A stretch of DNA of 64,000 nucleotides, from NCBI RefSeq assembly GCF_001742185.1, contig NZ_CP015750.1:2914001-2978000 (forward strand), read 5' to 3'. The stretch comes from Pectobacterium wasabiae CFBP 3304 (lineage in GTDB: Bacteria > Pseudomonadota > Gammaproteobacteria > Enterobacterales > Enterobacteriaceae). A program made the translations under genes and the position numbers. The notes under the pieces were generated by a model. It did not search any database. It was not told where the DNA came from and saw only the letters and a list, made by a program, of their open reading frames with translations. Shown here one piece after another: positions 27,681 through 38,175 of this stretch (its first letter is position 1; the number at the start of each line of letters is the position of its first letter).

Positions 27681-27947
27681 ATGGGTAACGCAGTTAAATT
27701 AGGCGATAGTGACACTGGGCACGGTAGCCATCCACCGACACCGGTCTCTGCTGGTTCATCAACGGTTAAAGTTGATGGTCTGCCATTGGCCCGACAGGGC
27801 GATCCTCTGGCTCCTCATGGCCATAGCCGGAACATCATCGGTGGCTCATCCAGTGTGTTCGTTGATGGCAAACCCGTTGCGCGAACCGGAGATGGGGTGA
27901 GTTGCGGCGGTGTGGTGATTGGCGGAGGGACGGTAAACATTGGATGA
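27681..27947 (+). CDS. PAAR-repeat T6SS spike-tip protein
   Basis: The 88-residue protein is a stand-alone PAAR domain: GDSDTGHGSHPPTPVSAGS, VDGLPLARQGDPLAPHGH and VDGKPVARTGDGVSCGG show the repeated Gly/Pro-Ala-Arg pattern and metal-binding His/Cys. It caps the VgrG trimer. It ends the cargo cluster and has no toxin extension. AGGA precedes the ATG. Confidence 0.92.
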   Translation: MGNAVKLGDSDTGHGSHPPTPVSAGSSTVKVDGLPLARQGDPLAPHGHSRNIIGGSSSVFVDGKPVARTGDGVSCGGVVIGGGTVNIG

Positions 27948-27977
27948 GGATTTCGCCGCATCCGTGCGGCGTATCCT
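27947..27977. terminator. hairpin at the end of the PAAR gene
   Basis: AGGAT-tt-CGCCGCA-tccg-TGCGGCG-t-ATCCT forms a strong interrupted 12-bp stem that starts within the PAAR stop codon. There is no clear T tract. It probably separates this cluster from the convergent mtnA. Confidence 0.45.
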
Positions 27978-28006
27978 GATGTTCTTTGAAACACTTGGGT
28001 TTGTCG

Positions 28007-29035
28007 TCATTTCAACGCCGCCTGAAATATCCCTTCTTTGACGTCCTGTGGCGTGATTACGCCAGTGTCGAGTACCCAGCCGCTGATTAAGGCGGCGGGG
28101 GTGACGTCGAACGCTGGGTTGTAGATGGCAGCGTTCTGCGGTGCCCACTGACAGTGGCCGAAGCTGCCGGAAACGCCGGTGACTTCGGCGGCGGCGCGTT
28201 GTTCAATAGGAATGGCTCGGCCGTCCTGACACACAGGATCGTGCGTGGTGTGCGGTGCCGCGACGTAAAACGGAATTTGGTGATAGTGCGCGAGCACCGC
28301 GAGACTGTAGGTGCCAATCTTATTGGCGACATCGCCGTTGGCGGCAATGCGGTCTGCGCCGACCCAAATTGCATCGACCTGACCCTGCGCCATCAGGCTG
28401 GCGGCCATCGAATCACAGATTAGCCTATAGGGAATGCCCAGCTCGCCTAGCTCCCAAGCCGTGAGGCGTCCACCCTGCAAGAGCGGGCGGGTTTCATCGA
28501 CCCACACCTGCGCAACCTTCCCCTGTTGGTGCGCACGCAGCAGTACGCCGATAGCCGTGCCGATGCCTGCGGTTGCCAGCCCGCCGGTGTTGCAGTGGGT
28601 TAGCAAGCGGCTATTTGGTTTCACCAGTGCAGCACCACGATCGGCGATGCTTTCGCACAGTGCGCGATCTTCTTCTACCAAGCGAAGCGCTTCCTGCACC
28701 AGCGCAGCAACAAACTGTGGCTGTGCCAGCGCTAGCTTCATGCGATCCAGATTGTTCATCAGGTTGACGGCGGTGGGACGCGATGCACGTAGCGTCTCCA
28801 GCGCCTGCGCCAGTTCAGTCTGCGATAAGCCTTCCTCCGCCAGCAGCGCGAGCAGCAGACTGGCAGACAGGCCAATCAGCGGCGCGCCGCGTACTCGTAG
28901 CGTCTGGATATGTTTAACCAGTGACGTGACATCTGGGCAAGGACACCAGCGTTTCTCTTGCGGCAGTGCCTGCTGGTCGAGGATCCACAGTTGGTTATCA
29001 ACGATTTTCAGGCTGGTTGTGTTAAGTGTCTGCAT
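28007..29035 (-). CDS. mtnA: methylthioribose-1-phosphate isomerase
   Basis: The 342-residue eIF2B-like protein has [10 protein letters not shown], the catalytic Cys in [15 protein letters not shown] and the catalytic Asp in [19 protein letters not shown]. It converts 5-methylthioribose-1-phosphate to the ribulose form used by MtnB. It is divergent from mtnK with a MetJ operator between. Length is normal. Confidence 0.95.
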   Translation of the reverse strand: MQTLNTTSLKIVDNQLWILDQQALPQEKRWCPCPDVTSLVKHIQTLRVRGAPLIGLSASLLLALLAEEGLSQTELAQALETLRASRPTAVNLMNNLDRMKLALAQPQFVAALVQEALRLVEEDRALCESIADRGAALVKPNSRLLTHCNTGGLATAGIGTAIGVLLRAHQQGKVAQVWVDETRPLLQGGRLTAWELGELGIPYRLICDSMAASLMAQGQVDAIWVGADRIAANGDVANKIGTYSLAVLAHYHQIPFYVAAPHTTHDPVCQDGRAIPIEQRAAAEVTGVSGSFGHCQWAPQNAAIYNPAFDVTPAALISGWVLDTGVITPQDVKEGIFQAALK

Positions 29036-29088
29036 AGGTCGTTAAATCCATGTTGCATCGATATTCGTATTCTGCCAAGATGCCTGAT

Positions 29089-29120
29089 AGATGTATAGAC
29101 GTCCGAACGTTTTTATGTCC
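29089..29120. promoter_or_regulatory. MetJ operator between mtnA and mtnK
   Basis: Contiguous 8-mers AGATGTAT, AGACGTCC, GAACGTTT and TTATGTCC resemble the met box AGACGTCT (6, 7, 5 and weaker matches). The phasing and divergent position are those of MetJ sites. It mirrors the operator at 15376-15407, so both halves of the salvage pathway answer to the same repressor. Confidence 0.75.
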
Positions 29121-29153
29121 GTATCTTGAATTTAAGAATAGCGAGGAGTTGGA

Positions 29154-30356
29154 ATGTCACTTTACCGCACTTTTACGGCGGATGACGCTGTGGAATATGC
29201 CCGCCAGTACGGTGGTGTCAGTCAGCCGCAAACGCTGGTCGCCGCAGAAGAGATCGGTGATGGCAATCTGAATCTGGTGTTTAAAATTAAAGATGAAACG
29301 GGTATCAGCCGGGTGATTGTCAAACAGGCGCTGCCCTATGTGCGCTGCGTCGGGGAATCCTGGCCGCTGACGCTCGACCGCGCTCGTATTGAAGCAGAAA
29401 CGCTGCTGACGCACGCACGCTTTTGTCCGCAACACACCGTAACCGTGTTACATCACGATCCTGAGTTGGCGGTGATGGTGCAGGAAGATCTCTCCGATCA
29501 TCGTATCTGGCGCGGCGAGTTGGTGAACGGTGCGGATTATCCTCAGGCGGCAGCGCAGTTAGGGGAATATCTGGCACAAACGTTATTCCATACGTCTGAT
29601 TTCTATCAGCACCCGCATGAGAAGAAAGCGGCAGTAAGTCAGTTTACCAACCCTGAACTGTGCCAGATTACCGAAGATCTGTTTTTTACCGACCCCTATA
29701 TCGATCACGAAAGAAACCAGTTTGACGCAGCGCTGACGCCGGATGTGCAGGCATTGCGTGACGATCGGGCGCTGAAGCTGGCGGTCGCTGGGTTGAAGCA
29801 CCGTTTCCTGAGCAAAGCTGAGGCGCTACTGCATGGTGACATCCACAGCGGGTCGATCTTTGTGGCGGAAGGACGCCTGAAGGCGATTGATGCTGAGTTC
29901 GGTTTCTACGGACCGATGGGGTTTGACGTCGGCACCGCTGTCGGCAACCTGCTGCTGAATTATTGTGGCCTGCCGGGGCTGCTGGCTCCGCGTGAGGCGG
30001 CGGCAGGGCGTGAACGGCGTCTGGAAGATATCCGCACGCTGTGGCAGACCTTTTCCACCCGTTTCTTGGCATTAAGCGAAGATGATGGTCGCGATCCGGC
30101 ACTGGCGGAATCGGGCTATGCCGCGCTGTTTTTGCAGCAGGTTTGGCTGGATGCTATCGGTTACTGTGGAACTGAATTGATTCGCCGCACGATAGGGTTG
30201 GCACACGTCGCCGATCTGGACAGCATTCAGGAGACGGAAGCGCGTCTGGCGTGTCAGCGTCATGCTCTTTCGCTGGGCAGGACGTTGGTGCTGGCCGCTC
30301 CGCATATTGCTGATGTAGATGCGCTACTGGCGCGAGTACGGCAGAGCGGTGCTTAA
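29154..30356 (+). CDS. mtnK: 5-methylthioribose kinase
   Basis: The 400-residue kinase of the aminoglycoside phosphotransferase-like fold has [11 protein letters not shown] in the nucleotide-binding lobe, the catalytic [13 protein letters not shown] and the metal-binding [15 protein letters not shown]. It phosphorylates 5-methylthioribose at C1, committing it to salvage. GGAG precedes the ATG. Confidence 0.95.
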   Translation: MSLYRTFTADDAVEYARQYGGVSQPQTLVAAEEIGDGNLNLVFKIKDETGISRVIVKQALPYVRCVGESWPLTLDRARIEAETLLTHARFCPQHTVTVLHHDPELAVMVQEDLSDHRIWRGELVNGADYPQAAAQLGEYLAQTLFHTSDFYQHPHEKKAAVSQFTNPELCQITEDLFFTDPYIDHERNQFDAALTPDVQALRDDRALKLAVAGLKHRFLSKAEALLHGDIHSGSIFVAEGRLKAIDAEFGFYGPMGFDVGTAVGNLLLNYCGLPGLLAPREAAAGRERRLEDIRTLWQTFSTRFLALSEDDGRDPALAESGYAALFLQQVWLDAIGYCGTELIRRTIGLAHVADLDSIQETEARLACQRHALSLGRTLVLAAPHIADVDALLARVRQSGA

Positions 30357-30405
30357 TTAGCCACGCAATATTGACCACACAATATCAGTTGCACAATTTC
30401 AAGAT

Positions 30406-30436
30406 CCGCTCCCGTCAACGAACCGGATGGGAGCGG
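30406..30436. terminator. hairpin between mtnK and yajD
   Basis: CCGCTCCC (30406-30413) and GGGAGCGG (30429-30436) make an 8-bp GC-rich stem between two convergent genes. No long T tract follows on either side. Confidence 0.45.
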
Positions 30437-30457
30437 CAATCCGATAATTTATTACCT

Positions 30458-30808
30458 CTATTTCTTCCCTTTATTCATCATGGCCTGTAAATCCGCGAAA
30501 GGGTTATGCGTGGCAACGCCAACATCCTTCTGCGCATCTTCACCGGCAACGACGGTCGAACCGTACATATCTGCATCGGTATATTTCGAATGCTCATGGT
30601 CGTGGCAGTAGAGACACAGCATTTCCCAGTTACTACCGTCTTCCGGGTTATTGCTGTGATCGTGATCGACGTGGTGAACGGTTAATTCACGCAGGTTGGA
30701 ATAGACGAATTCGCGTGAACAACGACCGCATACCCACGGGAAAAGTTTGAGCGCTTTTTCGCGGTAGCCGCTTTCAAGTCTGGCGTAGTTCTTGGGGATG
30801 TAAGCCAT
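30458..30808 (-). CDS. yajD: HNH nuclease family protein YajD
   Basis: The 116-residue protein has a zinc-type HNH fold with CGRCSREF, the catalytic VHHVDHDHSNNP and CLYCHDHEHSKY. The start at 30808 (MAYIPKNYARLE) gives the E. coli length; the frame is open for 59 more codons upstream without family sequence. The function in the cell is not established. Confidence 0.88.
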   Translation of the reverse strand: MAYIPKNYARLESGYREKALKLFPWVCGRCSREFVYSNLRELTVHHVDHDHSNNPEDGSNWEMLCLYCHDHEHSKYTDADMYGSTVVAGEDAQKDVGVATHNPFADLQAMMNKGKK

Positions 30809-31049
30809 GTGTCGGGTTTCATTCAGAAGGAAAGATGATGTGGATTTTACAACTGATGTGCCTTTAAAGGAAAGAACAGGCCGGTATAACCGAGCTGGGT
30901 TTACTGACAAAGCTTGTTGAGCGGTGATAATGGATAGATCGTAAAGACGCTGCGAGTACCTCCCTGTAAGCTCGAGCCGCGCCATCTATGACGCGGACGC
31001 TTTACTCTTCTATTCCATTATCACCGTTCCTATTTCGCAAATAAGGCTG

Positions 31050-33497
31050 TTATGCCACTTCGGTTTTTCTTTCAGGTTGCGGTACGGGCGCGGGCTTGTT
31101 GGCGGCCAGTGCGTCGAACGCAAAGTCATCCACGTTGATTGAACGTAAGCGGCTGGCTTCGGCTTTGGTCAGAATATTCGCTTCTTCTGCGGTAATCTGA
31201 CCCTCCACTAGCGCCTGTTCTGCCAACTGATCCAATCGCATGAATGACAGCGGTTTATCGCTGGCTTTTGACAGACGTTGGTAAATTGGCTCGGCGGCGA
31301 TGATATCCAGCAACGCTTCTTCCATCAGCCCGACGGGGTTGTGTTCGCTGGCAACCAGATATTGGCCGCGGCCCAGACGGCTGCGCGTTTCCGATGGTGT
31401 TTGCAAAATCTTGGCGACTTCATGGTCGAGTTGGTCAGACGGTGCAGCGCAACGCCGCCCCAGCGGGAAGATAATGAAGGACAATAACCCTGCGACGACA
31501 CGATTCGGGAAGTTACGCAGCAGATCGTCCAGCGCCTGTTCTGCCTGATGTAGACTGTCCTGCACGCCCCAGTGCACCAGCGGAAGGTCCGCTTTCTGAC
31601 GACCTTCATCCTCATAGCGTTTTAGCGTCGCAGAAGCTAAATAGAGCTGGCTGAGAATATCCCCCAGACGGGCCGAGATGCGCTCGCGACGTTTCAGGCT
31701 ACCGCCCAGTACCGCCATCGACACATCCGCCAGCAGTGCCATATTGGCGCTGAGTCGGTTGAGCTGTTGATAGTAGCGACGCGTTTTGTCGTTTACTGGC
31801 GCACGGCTTAGAAGGCCGTTGGTCAGGCCAAGCCAGAAGCTGCGGACCTTGTTACTGCCGACGTGACCAATGTGCCCAACCAGCGCACGGTCAAAGCGTG
31901 ACACATCGTTGGCCTGCGCGGCTGCCATCTCTTCCAGCACATAAGGATGACAGCGGATTGCGCCTTGCCCGAAGATAATCATGCTACGCGTCAGAATATT
32001 GGCCCCTTCCACGGTGATGGCAATCGGTGCGCCCTGATAGCTGCGTGCCAGAAAGTTAGATGGGCCGAGACAGATACCTTTACCGCCAGCGATATCCATC
32101 GCATCCAGCACGCTGCGCTGACCACGGTGGGTACAGTGATATTTGACGATAGCGGAAAGCACCGCCGGTTTTTCCCCCAGCATAATGCCGCTGGTAATCA
32201 ACGTCGCGGCGGCATCCATCACGTAAGCATTGCCCGCGATGCGTGCCAGCGGCTCTTCGATACCTTCCATCTTGCCGATAGAGATTTTGAACTGACGGCG
32301 GATGTGGGCGTAAGCACCGATACCGAGGGCAATCGACTTCAGGCCGCCGGTGGAGTTGGACGGCAGCGTAATGCCGCGCCCGACCGACAGGCACTCCATC
32401 AGCATACGCCAGCCCTGACCGGCCATCTTCGCCCCACCGATGATGTAATCCAGCGGAACAAAGATGTTCTCACCCTGCGTCGGTCCGTTCTGGAACGGAA
32501 CGTTCAGTGGGAAATGACGGCGGCCGATTTTAACGCCATCGGTATCCGTCGGAATTAACGCACAGGTAATCCCTACGTCGTCCTTATCACCTAACAGATG
32601 ATCGGGATCGTACAGCTTAAAAGCTAGCCCGAGCACGGTGGCGACTGGCGCGAGTGTGATATAGCGTTTATTCCAGGTCAGGCGCATGCCCACGACCTGT
32701 TCCCCGTGCCAGTTGCCGTAGCAGACAATGCCGGTATCGGGAATTGAGCCTGCATCAGACCCTGCTTCCGGGCTGGTCAGTGCAAAGCAGGGAACTTCCT
32801 GGCCGCGTGCCAGACGTGGCAGGTAGTGATCTTTTTGTGCCTCCGTCCCGTAGTGTTGCAGCAGCTCGCCGGGGCCAAGCGAGTTAGGAACGCCGACGGT
32901 GATCGCCACAATGCTGGAGACACCCGCCAGTTTTTGCAGCACCTGTGCCTGTGCATAGGCGGAGAATTCCAGCCCGCCGTACTGCTTCTTGATGATCATG
33001 GCGAAGAAGCGGTGTTCTTTTAAATATTCCCACAACTCTGGCGGGATATCGGCGCGTTCGTGGGTGATTTCAAAGTCGTTGGCCATTCGGCAGGCTTCTT
33101 CAACTGGCCCGTCGATAAACGCCTGCTCTTCGGCGGTCAACTGTGGACGCGGGTAGTGATGCAACTTTTTCCAGTCCGGCGCGCCGCGAAACAAATCGCC
33201 TTCCCACCAGGTTGTTCCGGCGTCGATTGCTTCTTTTTCTGTGTTCGACATCGGCGGCATGACCTTCTGGAACATGCGCAGCGCAGAAGCGGAAACCAGC
33301 TTTTGGCGCAGGGCAGGAACCGTGATCGGAATCAGCAGAATCACGAGCGGGATCATCAGCCAGACAGGCCACAGTAACATGGCGGACATCGCTGCAAAGT
33401 AGGCCAGCAGGATAGCGCTGCCGAATAGCAGGCTGAGCCGATGGTAAAACATCGCCCCGATGATAATCAGTAGGAGGAGGATACTGACAGCAACCAT
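31050..33497 (-). CDS. fadE: acyl-CoA dehydrogenase FadE
   Basis: The 815-residue protein has two or three N-terminal hydrophobic segments (residues 1-50) and then the acyl-CoA dehydrogenase domains. [13 protein letters not shown] and the C-terminal large-enterobacterial extension are visible. It performs the first oxidation step of fatty-acid beta-oxidation at the membrane. Length matches E. coli FadE. A FadR-like operator lies 120-135 bases upstream of its start. It is divergent from gmhA, as in E. coli. Confidence 0.96.
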   Translation of the reverse strand: MVAVSILLLLIIIGAMFYHRLSLLFGSAILLAYFAAMSAMLLWPVWLMIPLVILLIPITVPALRQKLVSASALRMFQKVMPPMSNTEKEAIDAGTTWWEGDLFRGAPDWKKLHHYPRPQLTAEEQAFIDGPVEEACRMANDFEITHERADIPPELWEYLKEHRFFAMIIKKQYGGLEFSAYAQAQVLQKLAGVSSIVAITVGVPNSLGPGELLQHYGTEAQKDHYLPRLARGQEVPCFALTSPEAGSDAGSIPDTGIVCYGNWHGEQVVGMRLTWNKRYITLAPVATVLGLAFKLYDPDHLLGDKDDVGITCALIPTDTDGVKIGRRHFPLNVPFQNGPTQGENIFVPLDYIIGGAKMAGQGWRMLMECLSVGRGITLPSNSTGGLKSIALGIGAYAHIRRQFKISIGKMEGIEEPLARIAGNAYVMDAAATLITSGIMLGEKPAVLSAIVKYHCTHRGQRSVLDAMDIAGGKGICLGPSNFLARSYQGAPIAITVEGANILTRSMIIFGQGAIRCHPYVLEEMAAAQANDVSRFDRALVGHIGHVGSNKVRSFWLGLTNGLLSRAPVNDKTRRYYQQLNRLSANMALLADVSMAVLGGSLKRRERISARLGDILSQLYLASATLKRYEDEGRQKADLPLVHWGVQDSLHQAEQALDDLLRNFPNRVVAGLLSFIIFPLGRRCAAPSDQLDHEVAKILQTPSETRSRLGRGQYLVASEHNPVGLMEEALLDIIAAEPIYQRLSKASDKPLSFMRLDQLAEQALVEGQITAEEANILTKAEASRLRSINVDDFAFDALAANKPAPVPQPERKTEVA

Positions 33498-33615
33498 AAC
33501 GTGTCTCCAGCATAGTGATTGAATTGAGATTTTTACCCCGCCAGCGCGTGTTGACGACAGTGGAAAGCGGGAACTATGTTCATCAGTGAAATAAGGCGTA
33601 ATAAGACAATGTTGT

Positions 33616-33632
33616 AAGAGGTCTGACCTGTT
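33616..33632. promoter_or_regulatory. FadR operator for fadE
   Basis: AAGAGGTCTGACCTGTT contains the palindromic core GGTCTGACC of the FadR consensus (fadL, fadB type sites). Its position upstream of fadE fits repression in the absence of long-chain acyl-CoA. The remainder of 33498-33845 shows no gene. Confidence 0.75.
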
Positions 33633-33845
33633 GCTTATGTTTGTTGTAGTTTATCTGCTTATTTTTATCAATTCGTTTACATCATAATTACAACTTACTT
33701 CACAAACCAAGCGGCCGTTGTGAGTTTTCTGACAGGCATCAGCGATCCTCTCGATCCCGTGATTACACGCTTCTCGCTGTTGGTACGATCCGCTACACTG
33801 CAACACAGAATAGAGTGCTGTCACCAGACAAAATGAGAGGGTTCC

Positions 33846-34427
33846 ATGTATCAGGATTTAATCCGTAGTGAGCTGAAAGAAGCGGCAGAAACATTGAATA
33901 ATTTCTTGAGCGATGATGCGAATATTCAGTCGATTCAAAACGCTGCGGTACTGTTGGCTAACGCGTTTAAAGCGGGTGGGAAAGTGATCTCCTGCGGTAA
34001 CGGTGGCTCGCACTGTGATGCGATGCACTTTGCTGAAGAATTGACGGGTCGCTACCGTGAAAATCGTCCAGGCTACCCTGCCATTGCGATTTCCGATCCA
34101 AGCCACCTGTCTTGTGTCAGCAATGATTTTGGCTACGATTTTGTCTTCTCCCGTTACGTCGAATCACTGGGACGTGAAGGCGATGTGCTGCTGGGGATTT
34201 CCACTTCCGGTAATTCTGGCAATATTATTAAAGCGATTGCGGCGGCAAAAGCGAAAGGCATGAAGGTCATTACGCTAACGGGGAAAGACGGCGGTAAAAT
34301 GGCAGGATCGGCCGATGTGGAAATCCGTGTTCCGCACTTCGGCTATGCTGACCGCATTCAGGAAATCCATATCAAAGCCATTCACATCCTGATTCAATTG
34401 ATTGAAAAAGAGATGGCAGATCAGTAA
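33846..34427 (+). CDS. gmhA: sedoheptulose-7-phosphate isomerase
   Basis: The 193-residue SIS-domain protein contains the substrate loop [21 protein letters not shown] and [11 protein letters not shown]. It makes D-glycero-D-manno-heptose-7-phosphate for the LPS inner core. GAGAGGG precedes the ATG. The order fadE-gmhA-yafJ-yafK is that of E. coli, where it is also called lpcA. Confidence 0.96.
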
Positions 34428-34444
34428 GCCACGTTAATAATAAA

Positions 34445-34561
34445 CTCTAAATAGTTCGAGTTTCAGGAAGGCGGCAAGGGAAGGAATCCCGATGAGCTTA
34501 CTCAGGTAAGTGATTCGGGTGAGTGAGCGTAGCCAACGCACATGCAACTTGAAATATGACG
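34445..34561. repeat. enterobacterial intergenic palindromic repeat
   Basis: This element of about 117 bases has complementary ends (taaatagttcgagtt and aacttgaaatatgacg) and an internal imperfect palindrome around gagcttactcaggtaagtgattc. It shares both ends with the deleted copy at 27593-27651. It is of the ERIC-like intergenic class; the exact family name is not certain. Confidence 0.7.
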
Positions 34562-34584
34562 AGAAGGGAAGGGTAGGAAGTCAG

Positions 34585-35352
34585 ATGTGTGAACTGCTGG
34601 GGATGAGCGCGAATGTACCGACGGATATCTGCTTTAGCTTTACCGGGCTGATACAACGCGGTGGGAACACCGGGCCGCACCGGGATGGCTGGGGGATTAC
34701 CTTTTATGAAGGGAACGGTTGTCGCACGTTCAAAGATCCGCTGCCAAGCTATAACTCACCGATTGCTCGGCTGGTGCAGGATTACCCGATAAAATCGTGC
34801 GCGGTAATTTCACACATCCGGCAGGCGAATCGTGGCGCGGTTGCGCTGGAAAATACCCACCCCTTCACCCGTGAGCTCTGGGGGCGAAACTGGACGTATG
34901 CCCACAACGGGCAACTGAAAGGTTATAGCACCCTGAAGACGGGGATGTTTCGCCCTGTCGGCCAAACGGACAGCGAATTTGCTTTCTGCTGGCTGCTGTC
35001 CCAACTGTCCGAGCGCTATCCGCGCACGCCGGGCAACTGGCCTGCGGTATTCCGCTATATCGCCAAACAGGCGGATGTTTTGCGGGAGAAAGGCGTGTTT
35101 AACATGCTGCTGTCGGACGGGCGCTTTGTGATGGGGTACTGCTCAACCAAACTCTACTGGATAACCCGCCGCGCGCCATTTGGTAAAGCAACGCTGTTGG
35201 ATCAGGATGTGGAGATTGATTTTCAGCAGCAGACGACACCCAATGATGTCGTCACCGTGCTGGCGACGCAGCCGCTAACGGGTAACGAAACCTGGCATCA
35301 GATCATGCCAGGTGAATTCGTTCTATTTTGTTTCGGCGAGCGCATACTTTAA
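34585..35352 (+). CDS. yafJ: class II glutamine amidotransferase YafJ
   Basis: The 255-residue protein begins MCELLGMSAN, where Cys2 is the Ntn-type nucleophile. NRGAVALENTHPF and WTYAHNGQLKG carry the glutaminase motifs. ATG 34585 is required to put Cys at position 2 and follows taggaag; the longer upstream frame is in the repeat element. The physiological acceptor is unknown. Its end overlaps the convergent yafK by 30 bases. Confidence 0.93.
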   Translation: MCELLGMSANVPTDICFSFTGLIQRGGNTGPHRDGWGITFYEGNGCRTFKDPLPSYNSPIARLVQDYPIKSCAVISHIRQANRGAVALENTHPFTRELWGRNWTYAHNGQLKGYSTLKTGMFRPVGQTDSEFAFCWLLSQLSERYPRTPGNWPAVFRYIAKQADVLREKGVFNMLLSDGRFVMGYCSTKLYWITRRAPFGKATLLDQDVEIDFQQQTTPNDVVTVLATQPLTGNETWHQIMPGEFVLFCFGERIL

Positions 35353-36057
35353 GGTCGGCTGGCTGGTCATCAGCGGTGGGTTAACGACATATTGTCCGTT
35401 AAAAACCGTGATGGCCGGTGGCTGATTGTGCTGATTAAAGTAAGCGTACCCCGGCTGAAGCTGTTTCCAGAAGCTGGCGTAGGTGGAATTGCGGTGGCGC
35501 TGCATGTTCTGTTCCGTCATGCGGAACGGATAGATGGCGATATCAATTTTCGCCTGCCCGTTGCGTAGCGCCGCTTCGGCATAGCGATAAATCTCATCCA
35601 TATAGGTGTTGGTCATGGCATAGCAGCCAACCGACACGCATTCGCCGTGGATCATTAAATAGCGGCCAGAATATCCCTGTGATTTATCATAGTCGTTAGG
35701 GAAACCGATATTGATCGCGCGGTAATAGTGGCTGTCAGGCTTGAGCTGGCGTAAGTCGACCTGATAGAAACCCTCTGGGCTTTTTAAATCGCCTTCAACG
35801 CGTTTTGGCCCTAATCCGCCCGAATATTTACAAATGGGATATTGTTCCAATAAACGATATTCGTTGCCGACTTTTGCATAAAGTTCGAATATTCGCTCTT
35901 CTTTAAAGATCTGAATATAGATCGGAGAGCCTAATAATTGCTGTTTTAATTCTTTTGCTATCGGCGCTAACGGCGGCGAAGTCTCGCTGGCGGCGCTGGT
36001 AACAACAAGAGAAGGCAAAAAAAACAACATCGCAAACGACAGCGCGATTTTTTGCAT
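35323..36057 (-). CDS. yafK: L,D-transpeptidase-fold protein YafK (DpaA/LdtF type)
   Basis: The 244-residue exported protein has a signal peptide (MQKIALSFAMLFFLPSLVV) and the YkuD catalytic motif MIHGECVSVGCYAMTN with the active-site Cys. In E. coli this protein acts on the peptidoglycan-Braun lipoprotein linkage. The start at 36057 follows AGGAA and gives a good signal peptide. It is convergent with yafJ. Confidence 0.93.
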   Translation of the reverse strand: MQKIALSFAMLFFLPSLVVTSAASETSPPLAPIAKELKQQLLGSPIYIQIFKEERIFELYAKVGNEYRLLEQYPICKYSGGLGPKRVEGDLKSPEGFYQVDLRQLKPDSHYYRAINIGFPNDYDKSQGYSGRYLMIHGECVSVGCYAMTNTYMDEIYRYAEAALRNGQAKIDIAIYPFRMTEQNMQRHRNSTYASFWKQLQPGYAYFNQHNQPPAITVFNGQYVVNPPLMTSQPTLKYALAETK

Positions 36058-36249
36058 TATGGTTCCTGATAATAAAATTGCTGTGCTATATGCGGTATCC
36101 CGCTGCACTACTGGTGTTATCGCGTAAATGTTGGGCGACCGTTATCGTTCTGTATTTCGTCGCTGAATAGATAACGACGAAAACGAAATCACATTATCAT
36201 TGGTTTCATATTAATCAAGCGTTGAAAAGCGCTAGGAAATAACATTTAC

Positions 36250-36277
36250 AAAAAACGGCCCGAAAGGATGCGGGCCG
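36250..36277 (-). terminator. rho-independent terminator of yafE
   Basis: CGGCCCG (36256-36262) and CGGGCCG (36271-36277) form the stem. On the minus strand it is followed by a run of T, the A run at 36251-36255 on the given strand. Confidence 0.8.
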
Positions 36278-36314
36278 CTCAGTTTGAGGTCTCCTCATTG
36301 CTGAGGAGAAGGCG

Positions 36315-37085
36315 TCAGGCGCGGGTGACTTCGATCATCATAATGTCGGTGGTAAAGGAACCGTCGGCCTGTACCTCAAAATGCTGCACCACCTCGTCCG
36401 CCAGCGTTTTTTGCAGTTCACGGATGGCGATAGCGAAATGTTCTGGCGTGCGCATACGTGCAATCCAACTGCTGAATTCCAGCGTCAACCTGTCGCTGGT
36501 GACGTTACGCACGATAAACCCTGCTTCTGTAAACAGGCTCAGCCATTCGCCCGGCGCATAATTACGCACGTGCGAGGTGTCGCGCAGTTTCTCAACCGTC
36601 TGCAAATAAATGTCCAATAACGGATGGCCGGGCGATACGACATCCATCATGATCACGCGCCCACCCGGTTTCAGGACGCGCCGCATTTCATGTAATGCCT
36701 GCCCGACATCATGCCAGTGGTGTGCGGAATAACGGCTGATGATGATGTCTGCACTGCCATTATCGAACGGTAAAGATTCGGCTACACCTTGTTGGACGCG
36801 GATATTATTCAGCCCTTTTTGCTCTGCGGCCTGACTCACCACGTCCAGCATTTGGGAGGACAGATCATAGGCGACAACCTCTGCGACGGTCTGTGCGGCG
36901 ACGAAGCTGGCATGCCCAGCACCACAGCCGACATCAATCACGCGTGCCTGTGAGAAAGGGGCTAATAAGGCGGCCAGTTGAGTTAAATCCTTGCCCTGCG
37001 CATGCACCGCGCTGGTCAGGTAGTTCTGCGCCTGTGAGCCGAACTGGTGTTCTACGCGATGATTATGATTCTGTTGCTCTTTCAT
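36315..37085 (-). CDS. yafE: SAM-dependent methyltransferase (YafE-like)
   Basis: The 256-residue class I methyltransferase has the SAM-binding motif VIDVGCGAGHASFVAA, the acidic motif VVAYDLSSQML and a later ADIIISRYSAHHW. It resembles UbiE/YafE-type enzymes; the substrate is unknown. The start at 37085 follows GAGAG, while the frame continues upstream into the promoter of the divergent regulator. It ends at a strong terminator. Confidence 0.85.
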   Translation of the reverse strand: MKEQQNHNHRVEHQFGSQAQNYLTSAVHAQGKDLTQLAALLAPFSQARVIDVGCGAGHASFVAAQTVAEVVAYDLSSQMLDVVSQAAEQKGLNNIRVQQGVAESLPFDNGSADIIISRYSAHHWHDVGQALHEMRRVLKPGGRVIMMDVVSPGHPLLDIYLQTVEKLRDTSHVRNYAPGEWLSLFTEAGFIVRNVTSDRLTLEFSSWIARMRTPEHFAIAIRELQKTLADEVVQHFEVQADGSFTTDIMMIEVTRA

Positions 37086-37299
37086 TATTGCTCTCACTTT
37101 CTCTGCATGGTTAAACGGCGGCGCGCCTGCCAATAAAGAAGACCTTGGTCTGAGAACACTATAATGAGAGAAAAATACGGGTACAATATGAGCATTTATA
37201 CGGGTATAAAATACTCCCTGTTTATTTAACTCGGTTTTTATTGATGCTGTTGTCACCGTAAGCTGCCTATACGAACGGGATGAAAAGGACGCCTGACTG

Positions 37300-38100
37300 A
37301 TGTCTGCAAATACGTTTATGTCTGCCAATTCACTGAGTGGTCCAAAAGCGCTGGGGGCTTTCTTACGGGCGCTGCGTGAGCGTACCACGCCGGAAATGGT
37401 CGGTCTGCCTGCCTCTGGGCGGCGGCGCACCAGTGGATTACGTCGCGAAGAATTGGCGCAAATCGCTCGAATCAGCACCACCTGGTATACCTGGATTGAA
37501 CAGGGGCGCGATGTGTCTGCTTCGGCATCCGCGTTGACTCGTTTATCGCAGGCGTTAAAACTGGAGCCCGCCGAGCGTGACTACCTTTTTAGCCTTGCGG
37601 GTGTGAATGATCCTCAGAAGCAGAATAGAGCCACGTCGCTGGATGAACAGGTTGCCGCCAGCCTGCACCACATCGCTTGCCCTGCATATCTTCTGGATGG
37701 TTGCTGGAATATGCTGGCGTGGAATGCGCCGTCGGAGCAGCTATTTACTGGATGGCTGGAAAGCGATCCAGAGCCGAATCTGCTGCGCTTCATGTTTCTT
37801 AATCCACTGGCACGATCGCTGGTGGTGGACTGGCCGGAACGAGCCAAGCGGGTGGTGGCTGAGTTTCGAGCGGAATCCAGTCATTACGCGCCTACCGAGT
37901 CCGTTCGGCAAATCGTGATGGCGCTGTGTGAAGAAAGTCGCGAGTTCAACCTCTGGTGGTTGCAGCAGGCCGTTACCGCCCGTGAAGGCGGCGAGCGACG
38001 TTTCCATCATCCTCTACTTGGTGATGTAGCCTACCATCAACAGACTTTTCATCCTGCCGGGCATGGGGAAGTTAAGCTGGTGATGCTCATCATGCAGTAA
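37300..38100 (+). CDS. XRE-type regulator with MmyB-like ligand domain
   Basis: The 266-residue protein has an N-terminal HTH_31-type helix-turn-helix (RRTSGLRREELAQIARIS, about 45-100). It is followed by a PAS-like MmyB domain (about 115-260). Such proteins commonly regulate an adjacent divergent gene, here yafE. The ligand is unknown. The ATG at 37300 precedes a second in-frame ATG at 37318. Confidence 0.88.
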   Translation: MSANTFMSANSLSGPKALGAFLRALRERTTPEMVGLPASGRRRTSGLRREELAQIARISTTWYTWIEQGRDVSASASALTRLSQALKLEPAERDYLFSLAGVNDPQKQNRATSLDEQVAASLHHIACPAYLLDGCWNMLAWNAPSEQLFTGWLESDPEPNLLRFMFLNPLARSLVVDWPERAKRVVAEFRAESSHYAPTESVRQIVMALCEESREFNLWWLQQAVTAREGGERRFHHPLLGDVAYHQQTFHPAGHGEVKLVMLIMQ

Positions 38101-38141
38101 ACGCGGCAAGTATCGCGCAACTTGTCTACACTGACTTTGAT

Positions 38142-38157
38142 CTGTATATTCATACAG
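38142..38157. promoter_or_regulatory. LexA (SOS) box upstream of dinB
   Basis: CTGTATATTCATACAG fits CTG-N10-CAG with the usual TA-rich core and lies 18 bases before the dinB start. It indicates SOS induction. Confidence 0.92.
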
Positions 38158-38175
38158 TATTGTCAGAGGGCCAGT

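Noticed and set aside
28154..29045. Long rightward frames opposite mtnA
   Set aside because: Antisense to a clear MtnA with its active-site motifs; Ser/Arg/Ala-rich composition typical of shadow frames in GC-rich DNA.
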